From Paenibacillus massiliensis subsp. panacisoli DSM 21345 (GTDB taxonomy: Bacteria > Bacillota > Bacilli > Paenibacillales > Paenibacillaceae): a stretch of DNA of 64,000 bases. This document shows positions 28,975 to 38,148 of the stretch, piece by piece; the first letter of the stretch is position 1, and every line of letters starts with the position of its first letter. A program made the position numbers and the translations under genes. Where the stretch lies: positions 79,125 through 143,124 of the forward strand of contig NZ_AUFO01000020.1 in assembly GCF_000426545.1 (NCBI RefSeq), in the 5' to 3' direction. The notes below the pieces were generated by a model. That model had not been told where the DNA came from. It worked only from the letters and a program-made list of their open reading frames with translations, and did not search any database.

Positions 28975-31119
28975 ATGGAAGAAAAGGTTCGCACAATATG
29001 TCCTTATTGCGGGAGTGGCTGTCAAATGTATCTACGTGTCCAGGATGGACAGATTGTCGGAGCAGAAGCGGCGGATGGCCGCACGAATGAAGGGAACCTG
29101 TGTCTGAAGGGGCATTATGGCTGGGATTTCCTCCATGACCCGCAGCTGCTAACCTCGCGTCTACGTCACCCTATGATACGCAAGGAAGGGAAGCTGACCG
29201 AGGTGGGGTGGGAGGAAGCTATTCAGTATACTGCGGCCAGACTGCTAGAGATTAAGGACAAATATGGCGCGGACTCTATCATGGGGACAGGCTCCGCAAG
29301 AGGGCCTGGCAATGAAGCGAACTATGTAATGCAGAAATTCATGAGAGCGGTCATTGGCACGAACAATATTGATCATTGTGCGCGGGTATGTCACGGTCCG
29401 TCTGTTGCAGGTCTGACTTATTCTCTGGGGGATGGCGCGATGTCCAATTCGATTCCGGAGATTGAAGATGCGGATATGCTGCTGATCTTCGGCTATAATG
29501 CCCCGGCCACTCATCCCATCGTAGCCCGTCGGATCGTGAAGGCGAAGCAAAAAGGAGCCATGCTCGTAGTAGGTGACCCGCGTAAGACCGAGTCCGCGCG
29601 CATTGCCGATCTCTGGCTTCCACTCAAGGGCGGCACGAACATGGCACTGGTTAATGCTTTTGGACATGTGCTTATTGAGGAGAAGCTGTATGATGCAGAT
29701 TTTGTAGCTCGTTATGTGGATGGGTTCGGTGCATATCGCTCTGCTGTAGAGAAGTATACACCAGAATATGCAGAGACGATTACCGGGGTACGTGCAGCAG
29801 ATATTCGTCAGGCGATGCGCAGCTATGCGAGGACGGACAAGGCGATGATTCTATATGGCATGGGCGTATGCCAGTTCGCGCAGGCGGTAGACGTGGTCAA
29901 AGGCCTGGCCTCACTTGCGCTGCTCACGGGACATTTTGGTAGACCCTCTGTGGGCATTGGGCCTGTACGGGGTCAAAATAACGTACAAGGCTCTTGCGAT
30001 ATGGGCGCATTGCCGAATGTATATCCGGGCTACCAGGCAGTCACAGATGAGCAGGTACGACGTAAATTCGAGGAGGCCTGGGGAGTCGACTTGCCGGATA
30101 GACCAGGGTATCGGCTGACCGAGGTACCGCATCTCATTCTGAAGGAGCAGAAGCTCAAGGCCTATTACATTTTTGGCGAGGATCCTGTACAGAGCGATCC
30201 GAATGCTGCCGAACTGCGGGAAGCATTGGATCAGCTCGAACTGGTCATTGTGCAGGATATTTTTATGAACAAGACGGCCCTGCATGCGGATGTAATCCTG
30301 CCAGCGACCTCGTGGGGTGAGCATGATGGGGTCTATTCCTCAGCCGACCGAGGCTTCCAGCGTATCCGCAAGGCAATTAAGCCCCCTGCCTCGGTCAAGC
30401 CAGATTGGCAGATTATTAGCGAGCTGGCCACGGCGATGGGATACCCGATGAGCTACGGCAGCACCGAGGAGATCTGGGATGAAATGAGAGGGTTATGCCC
30501 AAGCTTTGCCGGGGCAAGCTACGCCAAGCTCGATGGACTTGCAGGCGTGCAGTGGCCTTGCCCGTCAGAGGAGCATCCAGGCACTCCTTATCTTTATAAA
30601 GGTCATAAGTTCACTACTCCGAACGGCAAAGGTCAGCTATTCGCATGTGAGTGGAGACCACCGCTCGAGCAACCGGATCAGGAATATCCGCTTGTGCTGT
30701 CGACGGTGCGCGAGGTAGGACATTATTCGGTTCGGACGATGACGGGCAATTGCCGCGCGCTTAGTCTGCTGTCCGATGAGCCTGGTCGAGTGCAGATGAG
30801 CCCCGAGGATGCCACTTCACTGGGCATTGAGGATGGTCAGCTGGTACGTATCGTCTCACGTCGGGGACAGGTCGTATCCAGGGCCCTGGTAACAGATCGT
30901 GTAGCCAAAGGAGCGTCGTACATGACGTATCATTTCTGGATTGGGGCATGCAACGAGCTGACCGTAGATGAGCTGGACCCGGTATCGAAGACACCAGAGT
31001 TCAAATACTGCGCGATTCGGATTGAGGCGATCGCGGATCAGCCTCAGGCCGAGGAGCAGGTACGCCGTCAATATCAGCTACTCCGTGAGCAGATGCTGGT
31101 AGGGGAGCGCAGGGGATGA
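28975..31119 (+). CDS. fdhF: Formate dehydrogenase, FdhF (Mo/W-bis-MGD, Cys form)
   Basis: The 714-residue cytosolic molybdopterin oxidoreductase interconverts formate and CO2. An N-terminal [4Fe-4S] site is formed by Cys9, Cys12, Cys16 and Cys43. The metal ligand is Cys139 in CARVCHGPSVAG, replacing the selenocysteine of E. coli FdhF, with catalytic His140 next to it. Length and spacing closely track E. coli FdhF (about 715). The C-terminal MGD-binding domain is complete. The start has AAGGAGG. Its stop overlaps the next gene's ATG (ATGA), so it is coupled to hycB. Loss of Sec suggests a Cys-type enzyme. Confidence 0.93.
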   Translation: MEEKVRTICPYCGSGCQMYLRVQDGQIVGAEAADGRTNEGNLCLKGHYGWDFLHDPQLLTSRLRHPMIRKEGKLTEVGWEEAIQYTAARLLEIKDKYGADSIMGTGSARGPGNEANYVMQKFMRAVIGTNNIDHCARVCHGPSVAGLTYSLGDGAMSNSIPEIEDADMLLIFGYNAPATHPIVARRIVKAKQKGAMLVVGDPRKTESARIADLWLPLKGGTNMALVNAFGHVLIEEKLYDADFVARYVDGFGAYRSAVEKYTPEYAETITGVRAADIRQAMRSYARTDKAMILYGMGVCQFAQAVDVVKGLASLALLTGHFGRPSVGIGPVRGQNNVQGSCDMGALPNVYPGYQAVTDEQVRRKFEEAWGVDLPDRPGYRLTEVPHLILKEQKLKAYYIFGEDPVQSDPNAAELREALDQLELVIVQDIFMNKTALHADVILPATSWGEHDGVYSSADRGFQRIRKAIKPPASVKPDWQIISELATAMGYPMSYGSTEEIWDEMRGLCPSFAGASYAKLDGLAGVQWPCPSEEHPGTPYLYKGHKFTTPNGKGQLFACEWRPPLEQPDQEYPLVLSTVREVGHYSVRTMTGNCRALSLLSDEPGRVQMSPEDATSLGIEDGQLVRIVSRRGQVVSRALVTDRVAKGASYMTYHFWIGACNELTVDELDPVSKTPEFKYCAIRIEAIADQPQAEEQVRRQYQLLREQMLVGERRG

Positions 31120-31799
31120 GTGCTGTGGGGCCCAATGCGCTGGTCATTGCCGAAGCGGATAGATGCATTGGCTGCAAGGCTTGTGAGCTGGCCTGCTTTG
31201 CAGTACATCACCGCCATAACGGGGTACAGGCTGCAGTAGGAACGGTCACCATACCTGTTCTTCCTCGGCTGTATGTCATTCGTGATGACAGCTTCACCAT
31301 GCCAGTCCAGTGTCGTCATTGTGAGAATGCACCTTGTGCCGAGGTATGCCCGGTGCAAGCCATCCGTCAGACAGAAGGGATCATCGACATTTCAACTGAT
31401 GCATGTATTGGCTGTAAAGCCTGCTCACTCGCTTGTCCATTCGGTGCGATCAGTCTGTACAAGGCATACAGTGCAGGTGCGGAGGTCAGGCAGGAAAGAC
31501 TGCGACAGCAAGAGGTGTATGAGCGACAGGGAAAGCGAAATGGGGACAATAGCAATGGCATCAAGTCTAAAATGGTCGCCTATAAATGTGATCTGTGCCG
31601 GGAAGCTGATCTGAGCAGCTTCGAAGGGCATGAAGGGGAGGAGGAACTGAATGCACCTCCGAATGCGGTTCGCGATCGTGTGCCTGCTTGTGTGACTGTC
31701 TGCCCGGTGAACGCTCTGAAGCTGATCAAGCCAGCGGCATTGCCTTCGCACAAAGCAGCACCCGTACCTGTCTATGGTCGTGCGAATCCGATGCTCTAA
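31116..31799 (+). CDS. hycB: Four-cluster polyferredoxin subunit (HycB/HydN-like)
   Basis: The 227-residue protein has four cysteine sets typical of [4Fe-4S] carriers: CIGCKACELAC at the N-terminus, CRHCENAPCAEVC, CIGCKACSLAC, and a last set split by an insertion (CDLC, then CVTVC). The 45-residue charged loop before the final cluster (about 140-190) is longer than in the second copy at 33314. It should ferry electrons between FdhF and the hydrogenase, as HycB subunits do in HDCR. It overlaps fdhF by four bases. No membrane helix is present. Confidence 0.88.
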   Translation: MSAVGPNALVIAEADRCIGCKACELACFAVHHRHNGVQAAVGTVTIPVLPRLYVIRDDSFTMPVQCRHCENAPCAEVCPVQAIRQTEGIIDISTDACIGCKACSLACPFGAISLYKAYSAGAEVRQERLRQQEVYERQGKRNGDNSNGIKSKMVAYKCDLCREADLSSFEGHEGEEELNAPPNAVRDRVPACVTVCPVNALKLIKPAALPSHKAAPVPVYGRANPML

Positions 31800-31889
31800 A
31801 GCTCGTAAGGTATACAGGATTAACAATTATAAAAGCTTGAGCAAGCCCATAAATTCCATCTAAAAAGAACCAAAAAAGGAATGACTGCC

Positions 31890-33317
31890 ATGTCAAATAG
31901 TGAGCTTTTCGTTCAAATTGATGCAGAGCTGTGTACAGGCTGCCGGCAGTGCGCAACCGTATGTCCGGTAAACGCCATTGCGGGGGAGCCTGGTCAACCA
32001 CAGACGATTGATACAGACAGTTGTGTGCTCTGCGGTCAATGTGTGCAGATTTGTACCTCCTATGCAGCTGAAGGCAACGAGGAAGGCAAGTACCTCGCTG
32101 CTCTGAGAGAACGGCGTGGACAACTGCCATCTGTACGTGAGCCGCTCTTCGCAGCCTACTCGACCGGACAGGTACTGAAGGTGAAGCAGGCACTCAGAAG
32201 CGGGCAGCTGCAGACGGTCGTCCAGTGCGCTCCGGCAATACGTGTATCGCTTGCAGAAGAATTCGGCCTGCCCTTCGGTACGCTTACTCCTGGTAAGATG
32301 GCAGCCGCACTGCGACGCCTGGGGTTTGACCGCATCTATGATACCAATTTTGGTGCAGATGTGACCATTATGGAGGAAGGAACGGAGCTGATCGGACGTG
32401 TGATGGCAGGGGAGCGGCTGCCGATGTTCACAACCTGCTGCCCTGCCTGGGTCAAGCATGCAGAAACGGCGGCTCCTGATCTTCTGGAGCACTTGTCCAG
32501 CTGCAAGTCTCCGATGCAGATGGTAGGCGCATTAATCAAGACCTTCGGAGCGCAGCTGGATGAAGTTGACCCGTCGCACATTTATAGTGTCGCGGTCATG
32601 CCATGCACATGTAAGGCGTTCGAATGCAGCCGTGAGGAAATGGAGGTCGACGGACATCGTGAGGTGGACGTGGTCATTACGACCCGAGAGCTGGCTCAGC
32701 TGATCAAGGATGCTGGTATTGACTTCGAGCAATTGCCAGATGAGCCTTTTGATGCGCCACTTGGTCTGTACTCCGGTGCCGGTTCCATATTCGGTGTCAC
32801 CGGGGGCGTGATGGAGGCCGCGATCCGCACCGGGTATGAGCTCATGACTGGGGAGAAGCTGATGGAGCTCCAATTGGATTTTGTACGTGGTGAGGAGGGG
32901 ATTCGCACAGCGGAGGTTCAGGTAGGTGAGCTATGCCTGCGAGTAGCAGTAGTAGCCGGTCTTCAGTACGTCCAGCCTGTGCTGGATCAGATACGGGAGG
33001 GAACCTGCCCATATCATTTCGTTGAGGTAATGGCTTGTCCGGCAGGCTGTATCAGCGGAGGCGGTCAGCCGAAGCTGCTACTGGAGACACAGCGCAAGCA
33101 GGCATATCTGGCCAGGAAGACCGCGGTCTATCGTCATGATGCCCATCAACAGGTTCGCAAGTCACATGAGAATCCCGCCATTATTGAATTATATGCGCAA
33201 TTTTTAGGGGAGCCGCTGGGACATGTATCTCATCATTTGCTGCATACTGTGTTCCGATCAAGAAAGCCATCGTCCTGTCCTCCCCTACAGGCAGGAAGGA
33301 GAGCTGAATCAAGATGA
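31890..33317 (+). CDS. hydA: [FeFe] hydrogenase catalytic subunit (HydA2-like)
   Basis: The 475-residue enzyme has two N-terminal [4Fe-4S] sites (Cys15/18/21/25 and 45/48/51/55) and an H-cluster domain. Its three signatures are TTCCPAW (181-187), MPCTCKAFE (237-245) and MACPAGC then GGG (381-391). The predicted H-cluster ligands are Cys184, 239, 383 and 387, with Cys183 as proton-relay residue. The canonical TSCCPGW reads TTCCPAW here. ATG 31890 follows AAAAGGA at a 9-base spacing. A soluble M2-type layout like HDCR HydA2 makes it H2-forming or H2-oxidising with ferredoxin-like partners. Its stop overlaps the next start. Confidence 0.93.
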   Translation: MSNSELFVQIDAELCTGCRQCATVCPVNAIAGEPGQPQTIDTDSCVLCGQCVQICTSYAAEGNEEGKYLAALRERRGQLPSVREPLFAAYSTGQVLKVKQALRSGQLQTVVQCAPAIRVSLAEEFGLPFGTLTPGKMAAALRRLGFDRIYDTNFGADVTIMEEGTELIGRVMAGERLPMFTTCCPAWVKHAETAAPDLLEHLSSCKSPMQMVGALIKTFGAQLDEVDPSHIYSVAVMPCTCKAFECSREEMEVDGHREVDVVITTRELAQLIKDAGIDFEQLPDEPFDAPLGLYSGAGSIFGVTGGVMEAAIRTGYELMTGEKLMELQLDFVRGEEGIRTAEVQVGELCLRVAVVAGLQYVQPVLDQIREGTCPYHFVEVMACPAGCISGGGQPKLLLETQRKQAYLARKTAVYRHDAHQQVRKSHENPAIIELYAQFLGEPLGHVSHHLLHTVFRSRKPSSCPPLQAGRRAESR

Positions 33318-33895
33318 ATAGCTTTGTCATTGCTGATCCCGAACGCTGTATTGGCTGTCGCACATGCGAGGTGGCTTGTGCCACGGCCCATGCGGGGGAG
33401 AATATGCTGCTGTGTTCGGAGGAGCAGGTCCCCTTTTACCCCAGATTGAGAGTGATGGAGACGAATGAGATTACTGCACCTGTACAGTGTCGTCACTGCG
33501 AGGATGCTCCATGTGCCAATGTCTGCCCTAATGGTTCCATCGTGAACCGGGGCCACAGCATTTACATCAATGAGAGCACTTGTATTGGTTGTAAAACCTG
33601 TATGCTGGTCTGCCCGTACGGAGCGATTACGATGATTCCCGCTTATAAGAGCGGCAGAAAGGAATATCAGGCAGGCCTGCGCATGAGCAACGGTGGAGGC
33701 TGGAGACCCAAGGAGCGGATGGTTGCAAGTAAATGTGATCTGTGTGTGGACAGCGGACAGGGGCCAGAGTGTGTGCGGATCTGCCCTACACAGGCGCTGC
33801 AGCTGGTTCAGCCCAAGGAGCTGGAGCTGGAGATTGCCTCCAAAAGATTGAACACGGCACGCACATTGCGGCAGTTCGGTGGTCTGATTCGGTAG
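33314..33895 (+). CDS. hycB: Four-cluster polyferredoxin subunit, second copy
   Basis: The 193-residue HycB/HydN-type protein has four [4Fe-4S] sets: CIGCRTCEVAC, CRHCEDAPCANVC, CIGCKTCMLVC, and CDLC with CVRIC. It lacks the long loop of the first copy. It starts within the hydA stop (ATGA), so translation is coupled. A C-terminal helix (about 165-190) follows the last cluster; in HDCR, polyferredoxin subunits of this kind bridge hydrogenase and formate dehydrogenase. Its pairing with hydA specifically is inferred from order. Confidence 0.88.
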   Translation: MNSFVIADPERCIGCRTCEVACATAHAGENMLLCSEEQVPFYPRLRVMETNEITAPVQCRHCEDAPCANVCPNGSIVNRGHSIYINESTCIGCKTCMLVCPYGAITMIPAYKSGRKEYQAGLRMSNGGGWRPKERMVASKCDLCVDSGQGPECVRICPTQALQLVQPKELELEIASKRLNTARTLRQFGGLIR

Positions 33896-33930
33896 GGGTG
33901 TGAATTTTTGCTAAAAGGCAGGTGAAGCAC

Positions 33931-35145
33931 ATGCTCAATTCCTTGAAGGATTCCTTTGGTCGTGTACACACTTATGTACGTATCGCTGTGACAGAGCATT
34001 GCAACTTGTCCTGCCGCTATTGTAGGCCAGCGCTCAAGGACATGCTTGGTCGTGAACAACCGCTGAATACATCAACGGATGTACTTACGGATGATGACAT
34101 TGTGTCTGTGGTGTCGGCTATGGCGGAGATGGGAGTCAAGAAGGTTCGGCTTACCGGCGGCGAGCCGCTGCTGCGACCAGGATTGGCTGCACTAGCTGCC
34201 AGACTACGCGCTATTGACGGCATTCAGCGGCTTGGGGTGACGACGAATGGCATGCTGCTGGCTGCGCAAGCTTACTCGCTGCGGGAAGCTGGGGTGACGG
34301 ACATGAATATTAGTCTGGATTCTCTGCGACCCGCGACATTTGCGGCGATTACTGGAGCTGATGTCTTTGACCGCGTATGGAGAGGGCTGGAGGCCAGCTT
34401 GGCCGCCGGCTTTGAGCGAGTGAAGCTGAACGTCGTGTATATGCGTGGAACGAATGACGATGAGGTGGAAGATTTTTTGCGGCTGACTCTAAAGAGACCG
34501 GTTGCCGTCCGCTTCATCGAATATATGCCCATCGGACGCAACACGAAAGGCTGGGCCGACAGCTATAAGCCACTGACAGGTGTATTGGAGCTCTGTAAGA
34601 GAGTTGGCTGGAGGTATGAGGCCGTTGCTGAGGTCGGAAACCAGGCGAGCAGCAAGGCTGAAGGCTGTCTGGAGACGTTGGGCGGACCCGCGCGTTACTA
34701 CCGAATCGACGGGGCGACTGGTTGCTTTGGCCTGATCTCGCCGATCAGCGAGCATTTCTGTGCTGTCTGTAATCGCTTGCGATTGACGGCGGACGGCTGT
34801 ATAAAGTCCTGTCTCTACTGGAATGAAGAATCTGACATCAAGCCGTATCTTGGAAATCACTTCGAGCTGAAGCTAGCCCTACAAAGGGCGCTGGGCCTCA
34901 AGCCGCTTCGCCATGGCATGGGAGCCTCAGCAATGTCCTGCAGGACCTCAGATCATTCCGCACATTCCATGTACTCTGGCTGTCCATCACATTCTACCTG
35001 CTCCACCTGCACAGCAGATGCAGTGAAGCTAGGGCAATCAGCACAAACGGAACAGTACCTGTCGGTGCTACCAAGACTGCAGGATGAGTCACAGCATGGG
35101 AGGCAAAAAGGGACAGCTCGGCAAATGTCGCAGATTGGAGGATGA
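33931..35145 (+). CDS. moaA: MoaA-type GTP 3',8-cyclase with Cys/His-rich C-terminal insert
   Basis: The 404-residue radical SAM protein makes the first molybdopterin intermediate. SAM cluster Cys24/28/31 (CNLSCRYC), GGEPL at 76-80, and the second-cluster set Cys277/280/294 (CAVCNRLRLTADGCIKSC) are all present. The conserved terminal MSQIGG (399-404) is kept. Between the normal end of the barrel (LKPLRH, about 323-328) and that tail lies an extra segment of about 68 residues with Cys337/351/357/360 and many His and Ser. ATG 33931 is set by AAAAGGCAGG; a GTG lies upstream. It probably supplies cofactor to FdhF. Confidence 0.88.
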   Translation: MLNSLKDSFGRVHTYVRIAVTEHCNLSCRYCRPALKDMLGREQPLNTSTDVLTDDDIVSVVSAMAEMGVKKVRLTGGEPLLRPGLAALAARLRAIDGIQRLGVTTNGMLLAAQAYSLREAGVTDMNISLDSLRPATFAAITGADVFDRVWRGLEASLAAGFERVKLNVVYMRGTNDDEVEDFLRLTLKRPVAVRFIEYMPIGRNTKGWADSYKPLTGVLELCKRVGWRYEAVAEVGNQASSKAEGCLETLGGPARYYRIDGATGCFGLISPISEHFCAVCNRLRLTADGCIKSCLYWNEESDIKPYLGNHFELKLALQRALGLKPLRHGMGASAMSCRTSDHSAHSMYSGCPSHSTCSTCTADAVKLGQSAQTEQYLSVLPRLQDESQHGRQKGTARQMSQIGG

Positions 35146-35166
35146 AGATAGGAGGATGATGTAAGG

Positions 35167-36672
35167 ATGAAGCAGACTAAGCATCTAGACGCTGTGGAGC
35201 ATTCGGCTCCCTCGTGTAAGCACAGGCAGGCCTTTCGACAGGAGCAGGATGCGCTAGGCTCTTTGCCTATTCCCGCTGAGGCCTATTATGGCGTCCATAC
35301 CATGCGGGCGAAGATGAATTTTGCAGTCAGCTCGCGTCCAGTGAACCTAAGACTCATACGAGCCGTGGTTCTTGTGAAGAAGGCAGCTGCCCGTGTGAAT
35401 GGCAGAAGTGGCGAATTGCCTGTCGATAAGGCAAGAGCTATTGAGCTGGCTTGCAATGACATATTGGCTGGTGAACTGGAGGAGCAATTTGTTGTGGATG
35501 CTTATCAAGGGGGCGCGGGGACAAGCACGAACATGAATGTGAACGAAGTGGTAGCGAACCGCGCGTTGGAGCACATGGACGAGCAAAAGGGCGACTACCA
35601 CATCGTTCATGCCATCGATGATGTGAATCGCTACCAATCTACGAATGACGTCTATCCGACTGGCCTTCGTATAGCCTTGATTCCGCTGGTAAGGGAGCTG
35701 GCGGAGGCGATGGCGTGCTTGCAAGCCATCTTCCAGCTCAAGGAGCAGGAGTATGCAGAGGTACTTCGATTGGGCCGCACTCAATTGATGGATGCCTTGC
35801 CCATTCTGGCAGGGCAGACCTTCGGGGCTTATGCGAAGGCAGTTGCCAGGGACCGCTGGCGGCTCTATAAGGTGGAGGAGCGGCTGAGAGAAATTCATAT
35901 CGGAGGTACAGCGGTAGGTACGGGTATGAATGCTCCGCTTGCTTATGCATATGCCATGACAGACGAACTGCGCGAGCTGACAGGGCTTGGCCTGTGCAGA
36001 TGCGATTATCCGATGGATCCGACGCAAAATATGGACATCTTCGTAGAAGTATCGGGTCTGCTAAAGGCTGCGGCCGTGAATCTTCTTAAAATCTCTAATG
36101 ACTGCCGACTGCTGTCGTCTGGACCAGCTGGTGGAATAGGTGAATATGTCCTTCCTCCAGTACAGGCAGGCTCCTCACTCATGCCGGGCAAGGTAAATCC
36201 GGTGATGGCTGAAATGCTGGGCTGCGTAGCGATGCGCGTAATCGCAAACGACACGGCAGTGACGCTGGCCGCGTCACACGGTCAACTGGAGCTGAATGCG
36301 TTCATTTCGCTGTTAGCGGAGGCGTTGCTGGAATCGCTAGAGCTGCTCATCCACGCCGTCCCCTTGTTCCAGGAGCGCTGTATTGCAGGCTTGACACTGG
36401 ATGAAGAGCGCTGCCGAGAGCATCTGGAGCGTTCTGGTGTACTGGCGGCAGCCACAGTGGCGTACCTCGGCTATGATGCAGCCGCGGACTTGCACAGGAT
36501 AGCTGCCTCGTCAGGTCGACCCTTGGAGGAAATGCTGCTGGAGCAAGGGTTAATGACACCCGAGCAAATCCGTCAGGTGCTGAGCCCCTATGCTGTGACG
36601 AGTCCTGGCATTCCTGGGCGTTCAAGAGAGAATAACGAACCGGTCTGCGGGACGAAGGAGGGAACGATGTGA
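35167..36672 (+). CDS. aspA: Aspartate ammonia-lyase
   Basis: The 501-residue fumarase/aspartase superfamily enzyme splits aspartate into fumarate and ammonia. Signatures are GAGTSTNMNVNEVVANRALE (substrate loop) and GSSLMPGKVNPVMAEM (about 335-350), the mobile loop with the catalytic Ser. A 20-residue N-terminal extension precedes the usual start FRQEQDALGSLPIPAEAYYG. Its end overlaps hydF. Co-location with [FeFe]-hydrogenase maturation genes is known elsewhere and suggests a role in giving ammonia for the azadithiolate bridge or fumarate as electron sink (inference). Confidence 0.9.
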   Translation: MKQTKHLDAVEHSAPSCKHRQAFRQEQDALGSLPIPAEAYYGVHTMRAKMNFAVSSRPVNLRLIRAVVLVKKAAARVNGRSGELPVDKARAIELACNDILAGELEEQFVVDAYQGGAGTSTNMNVNEVVANRALEHMDEQKGDYHIVHAIDDVNRYQSTNDVYPTGLRIALIPLVRELAEAMACLQAIFQLKEQEYAEVLRLGRTQLMDALPILAGQTFGAYAKAVARDRWRLYKVEERLREIHIGGTAVGTGMNAPLAYAYAMTDELRELTGLGLCRCDYPMDPTQNMDIFVEVSGLLKAAAVNLLKISNDCRLLSSGPAGGIGEYVLPPVQAGSSLMPGKVNPVMAEMLGCVAMRVIANDTAVTLAASHGQLELNAFISLLAEALLESLELLIHAVPLFQERCIAGLTLDEERCREHLERSGVLAAATVAYLGYDAAADLHRIAASSGRPLEEMLLEQGLMTPEQIRQVLSPYAVTSPGIPGRSRENNEPVCGTKEGTM

Positions 36673-37949
36673 ATCGCTTGAGCATGAATCACACGCCGCG
36701 TGGCCAGCGACCGCATATTGCCGTGTTCGGGCGTTGTAATGCGGGGAAATCAAGCCTGATTAATGCGATCTGTGGGCACACAGCAGCGATCGTATCCCCG
36801 GTAAGCGGCACGACGACGGACCCGGTCTATCAAGCCATGGAGCTGCTCCCGGCCGGTCCGGTCGTGTTCATTGATACCGCGGGACTGGATGATCACAGTG
36901 TGCTCGGCAATGAACGTTCACGTGTCGCACTAAGCATATTGCAAAAGACGGATATGGCGCTGTTGGTCATTGATCCAGAGTATGGTGTCGATATGCTGGA
37001 GCAGGATCTTATTCACAGGTTGAAGGCAACAGCCCCTCACATCATGCTAATCATAAATAAGCTAGATCGTATAGATGGTGGGCCAGCGGATATACAACAG
37101 TACTGCGATCGCATCGTGCTCCAGCTCGGGGCAAGCTCCGAGCTGGAGCTGCACGCGGTGAGCAGCCTCACACATAGCGGCATTGTCAAGCTGAAGCAGG
37201 CGATGGCTGTCAGACTGGCAGCTCAGGAGGAGGAGCGCTTTCGGCTCGTAGGCGATCTGTTGCAGCCAGGAGAGCTGGCGGTGCTCGTCGTTCCGATTGA
37301 CAAGGCTGCACCGAAGGGACGGCTGATATTGCCACAGCAGCAGGTAATCCGTGACATTTTGGAATGTGATGCCACGGCTGTAGTGACCAAGGAGCATGAG
37401 CTCGCACATACACTGGCTTCATTAGGTCGCAGGCCCAGTCTCGTCATTACGGACTCTCAGGTATTCATGAAGGCCGCTGCGGATACGCCCTTGGACGTGC
37501 CGCTCACATCGTTCTCGATCCTGTTCGCCAGAGCCAAGGGGCATCTGCCGCAGCTCGTCAAGGGAGTACGCTCGATTAGCACTCTGAAGGAAGGGGATCG
37601 GGTCCTGGTTGCCGAGGCTTGCACTCACCACCGTCAATGCGATGATATCGGTACGGTGAAGATCCCTCGCTGGCTGCGGGAGCGGTGCGGCAAGAAGCTG
37701 TCTATTGAGCACGCCTCAGGCGGCGAATTGCCCCCATCGCTGGACTCCTTTGCCCTCATTATCCACTGTGGTGCATGCATGCTGAATCGCCAGGCTATGC
37801 TGAATCGCCTGGCTGCGGCAGCAGCTGCCGGGGTACCCATCGTGAATTACGGGATGTTCATCGCCTATGTGCAGGGAGTGTTCCCGCGAGCGATTGAGAT
37901 CTTCCCTGAGGCGCGCTTGGCCTGGGATGAGCCTGTGTTCAATCCTTAA
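36669..37949 (+). CDS. hydF: [FeFe]-hydrogenase maturation GTPase/scaffold HydF
   Basis: The 426-residue protein has an N-terminal GTPase domain with P-loop GRCNAGKS (21-28), GTTTDP, DTAGLDD and NKLD. A dimerisation domain follows, then a C-terminal [4Fe-4S] domain with the HydF pattern CTHHRQ and HCGAC. It is the scaffold on which the 2Fe subcluster is assembled and from which it passes to HydA. The GTG start at 36669 is 6 bases after AAGGAGGG and overlaps the aspA stop (ATGTGA). All family residues are present. Confidence 0.93.
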   Translation: MNRLSMNHTPRGQRPHIAVFGRCNAGKSSLINAICGHTAAIVSPVSGTTTDPVYQAMELLPAGPVVFIDTAGLDDHSVLGNERSRVALSILQKTDMALLVIDPEYGVDMLEQDLIHRLKATAPHIMLIINKLDRIDGGPADIQQYCDRIVLQLGASSELELHAVSSLTHSGIVKLKQAMAVRLAAQEEERFRLVGDLLQPGELAVLVVPIDKAAPKGRLILPQQQVIRDILECDATAVVTKEHELAHTLASLGRRPSLVITDSQVFMKAAADTPLDVPLTSFSILFARAKGHLPQLVKGVRSISTLKEGDRVLVAEACTHHRQCDDIGTVKIPRWLRERCGKKLSIEHASGGELPPSLDSFALIIHCGACMLNRQAMLNRLAAAAAAGVPIVNYGMFIAYVQGVFPRAIEIFPEARLAWDEPVFNP

Positions 37950-38026
37950 TAATTACACTGGATACGATACTAGAAGTCTCGATGGAAAGGTAGATCAGAC
38001 ATAACAGCGATCGTAAGGGTTCTTTT

Positions 38027-38076
38027 GTTTGGAGCTTTGCTTGGGAGCTTAGTTTGGGGCTTTGCTCGGAGCGAAG
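38027..38076. repeat. 25-base imperfect tandem repeat between hydF and hydE
   Basis: Two adjacent 25-base units start GTTTGGAGCTTTGCTTGG and GTTTGGGGCTTTGCTCGG. They lie in a 200-base gap that breaks the otherwise compact hydrogenase locus. No terminator or clear promoter is seen there. Confidence 0.45.
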
Positions 38077-38148
38077 TTACGCACCATAGTTCTTTGGGAT
38101 CGTTTGCGTACACACCTTAATCAAAGGATGCAATAGGCTGCTGTAGGA

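Noticed and set aside
31425..32193. Reverse-strand frames across hycB and hydA
   Set aside because: Antisense to strongly conserved iron-sulfur proteins; no own signals.
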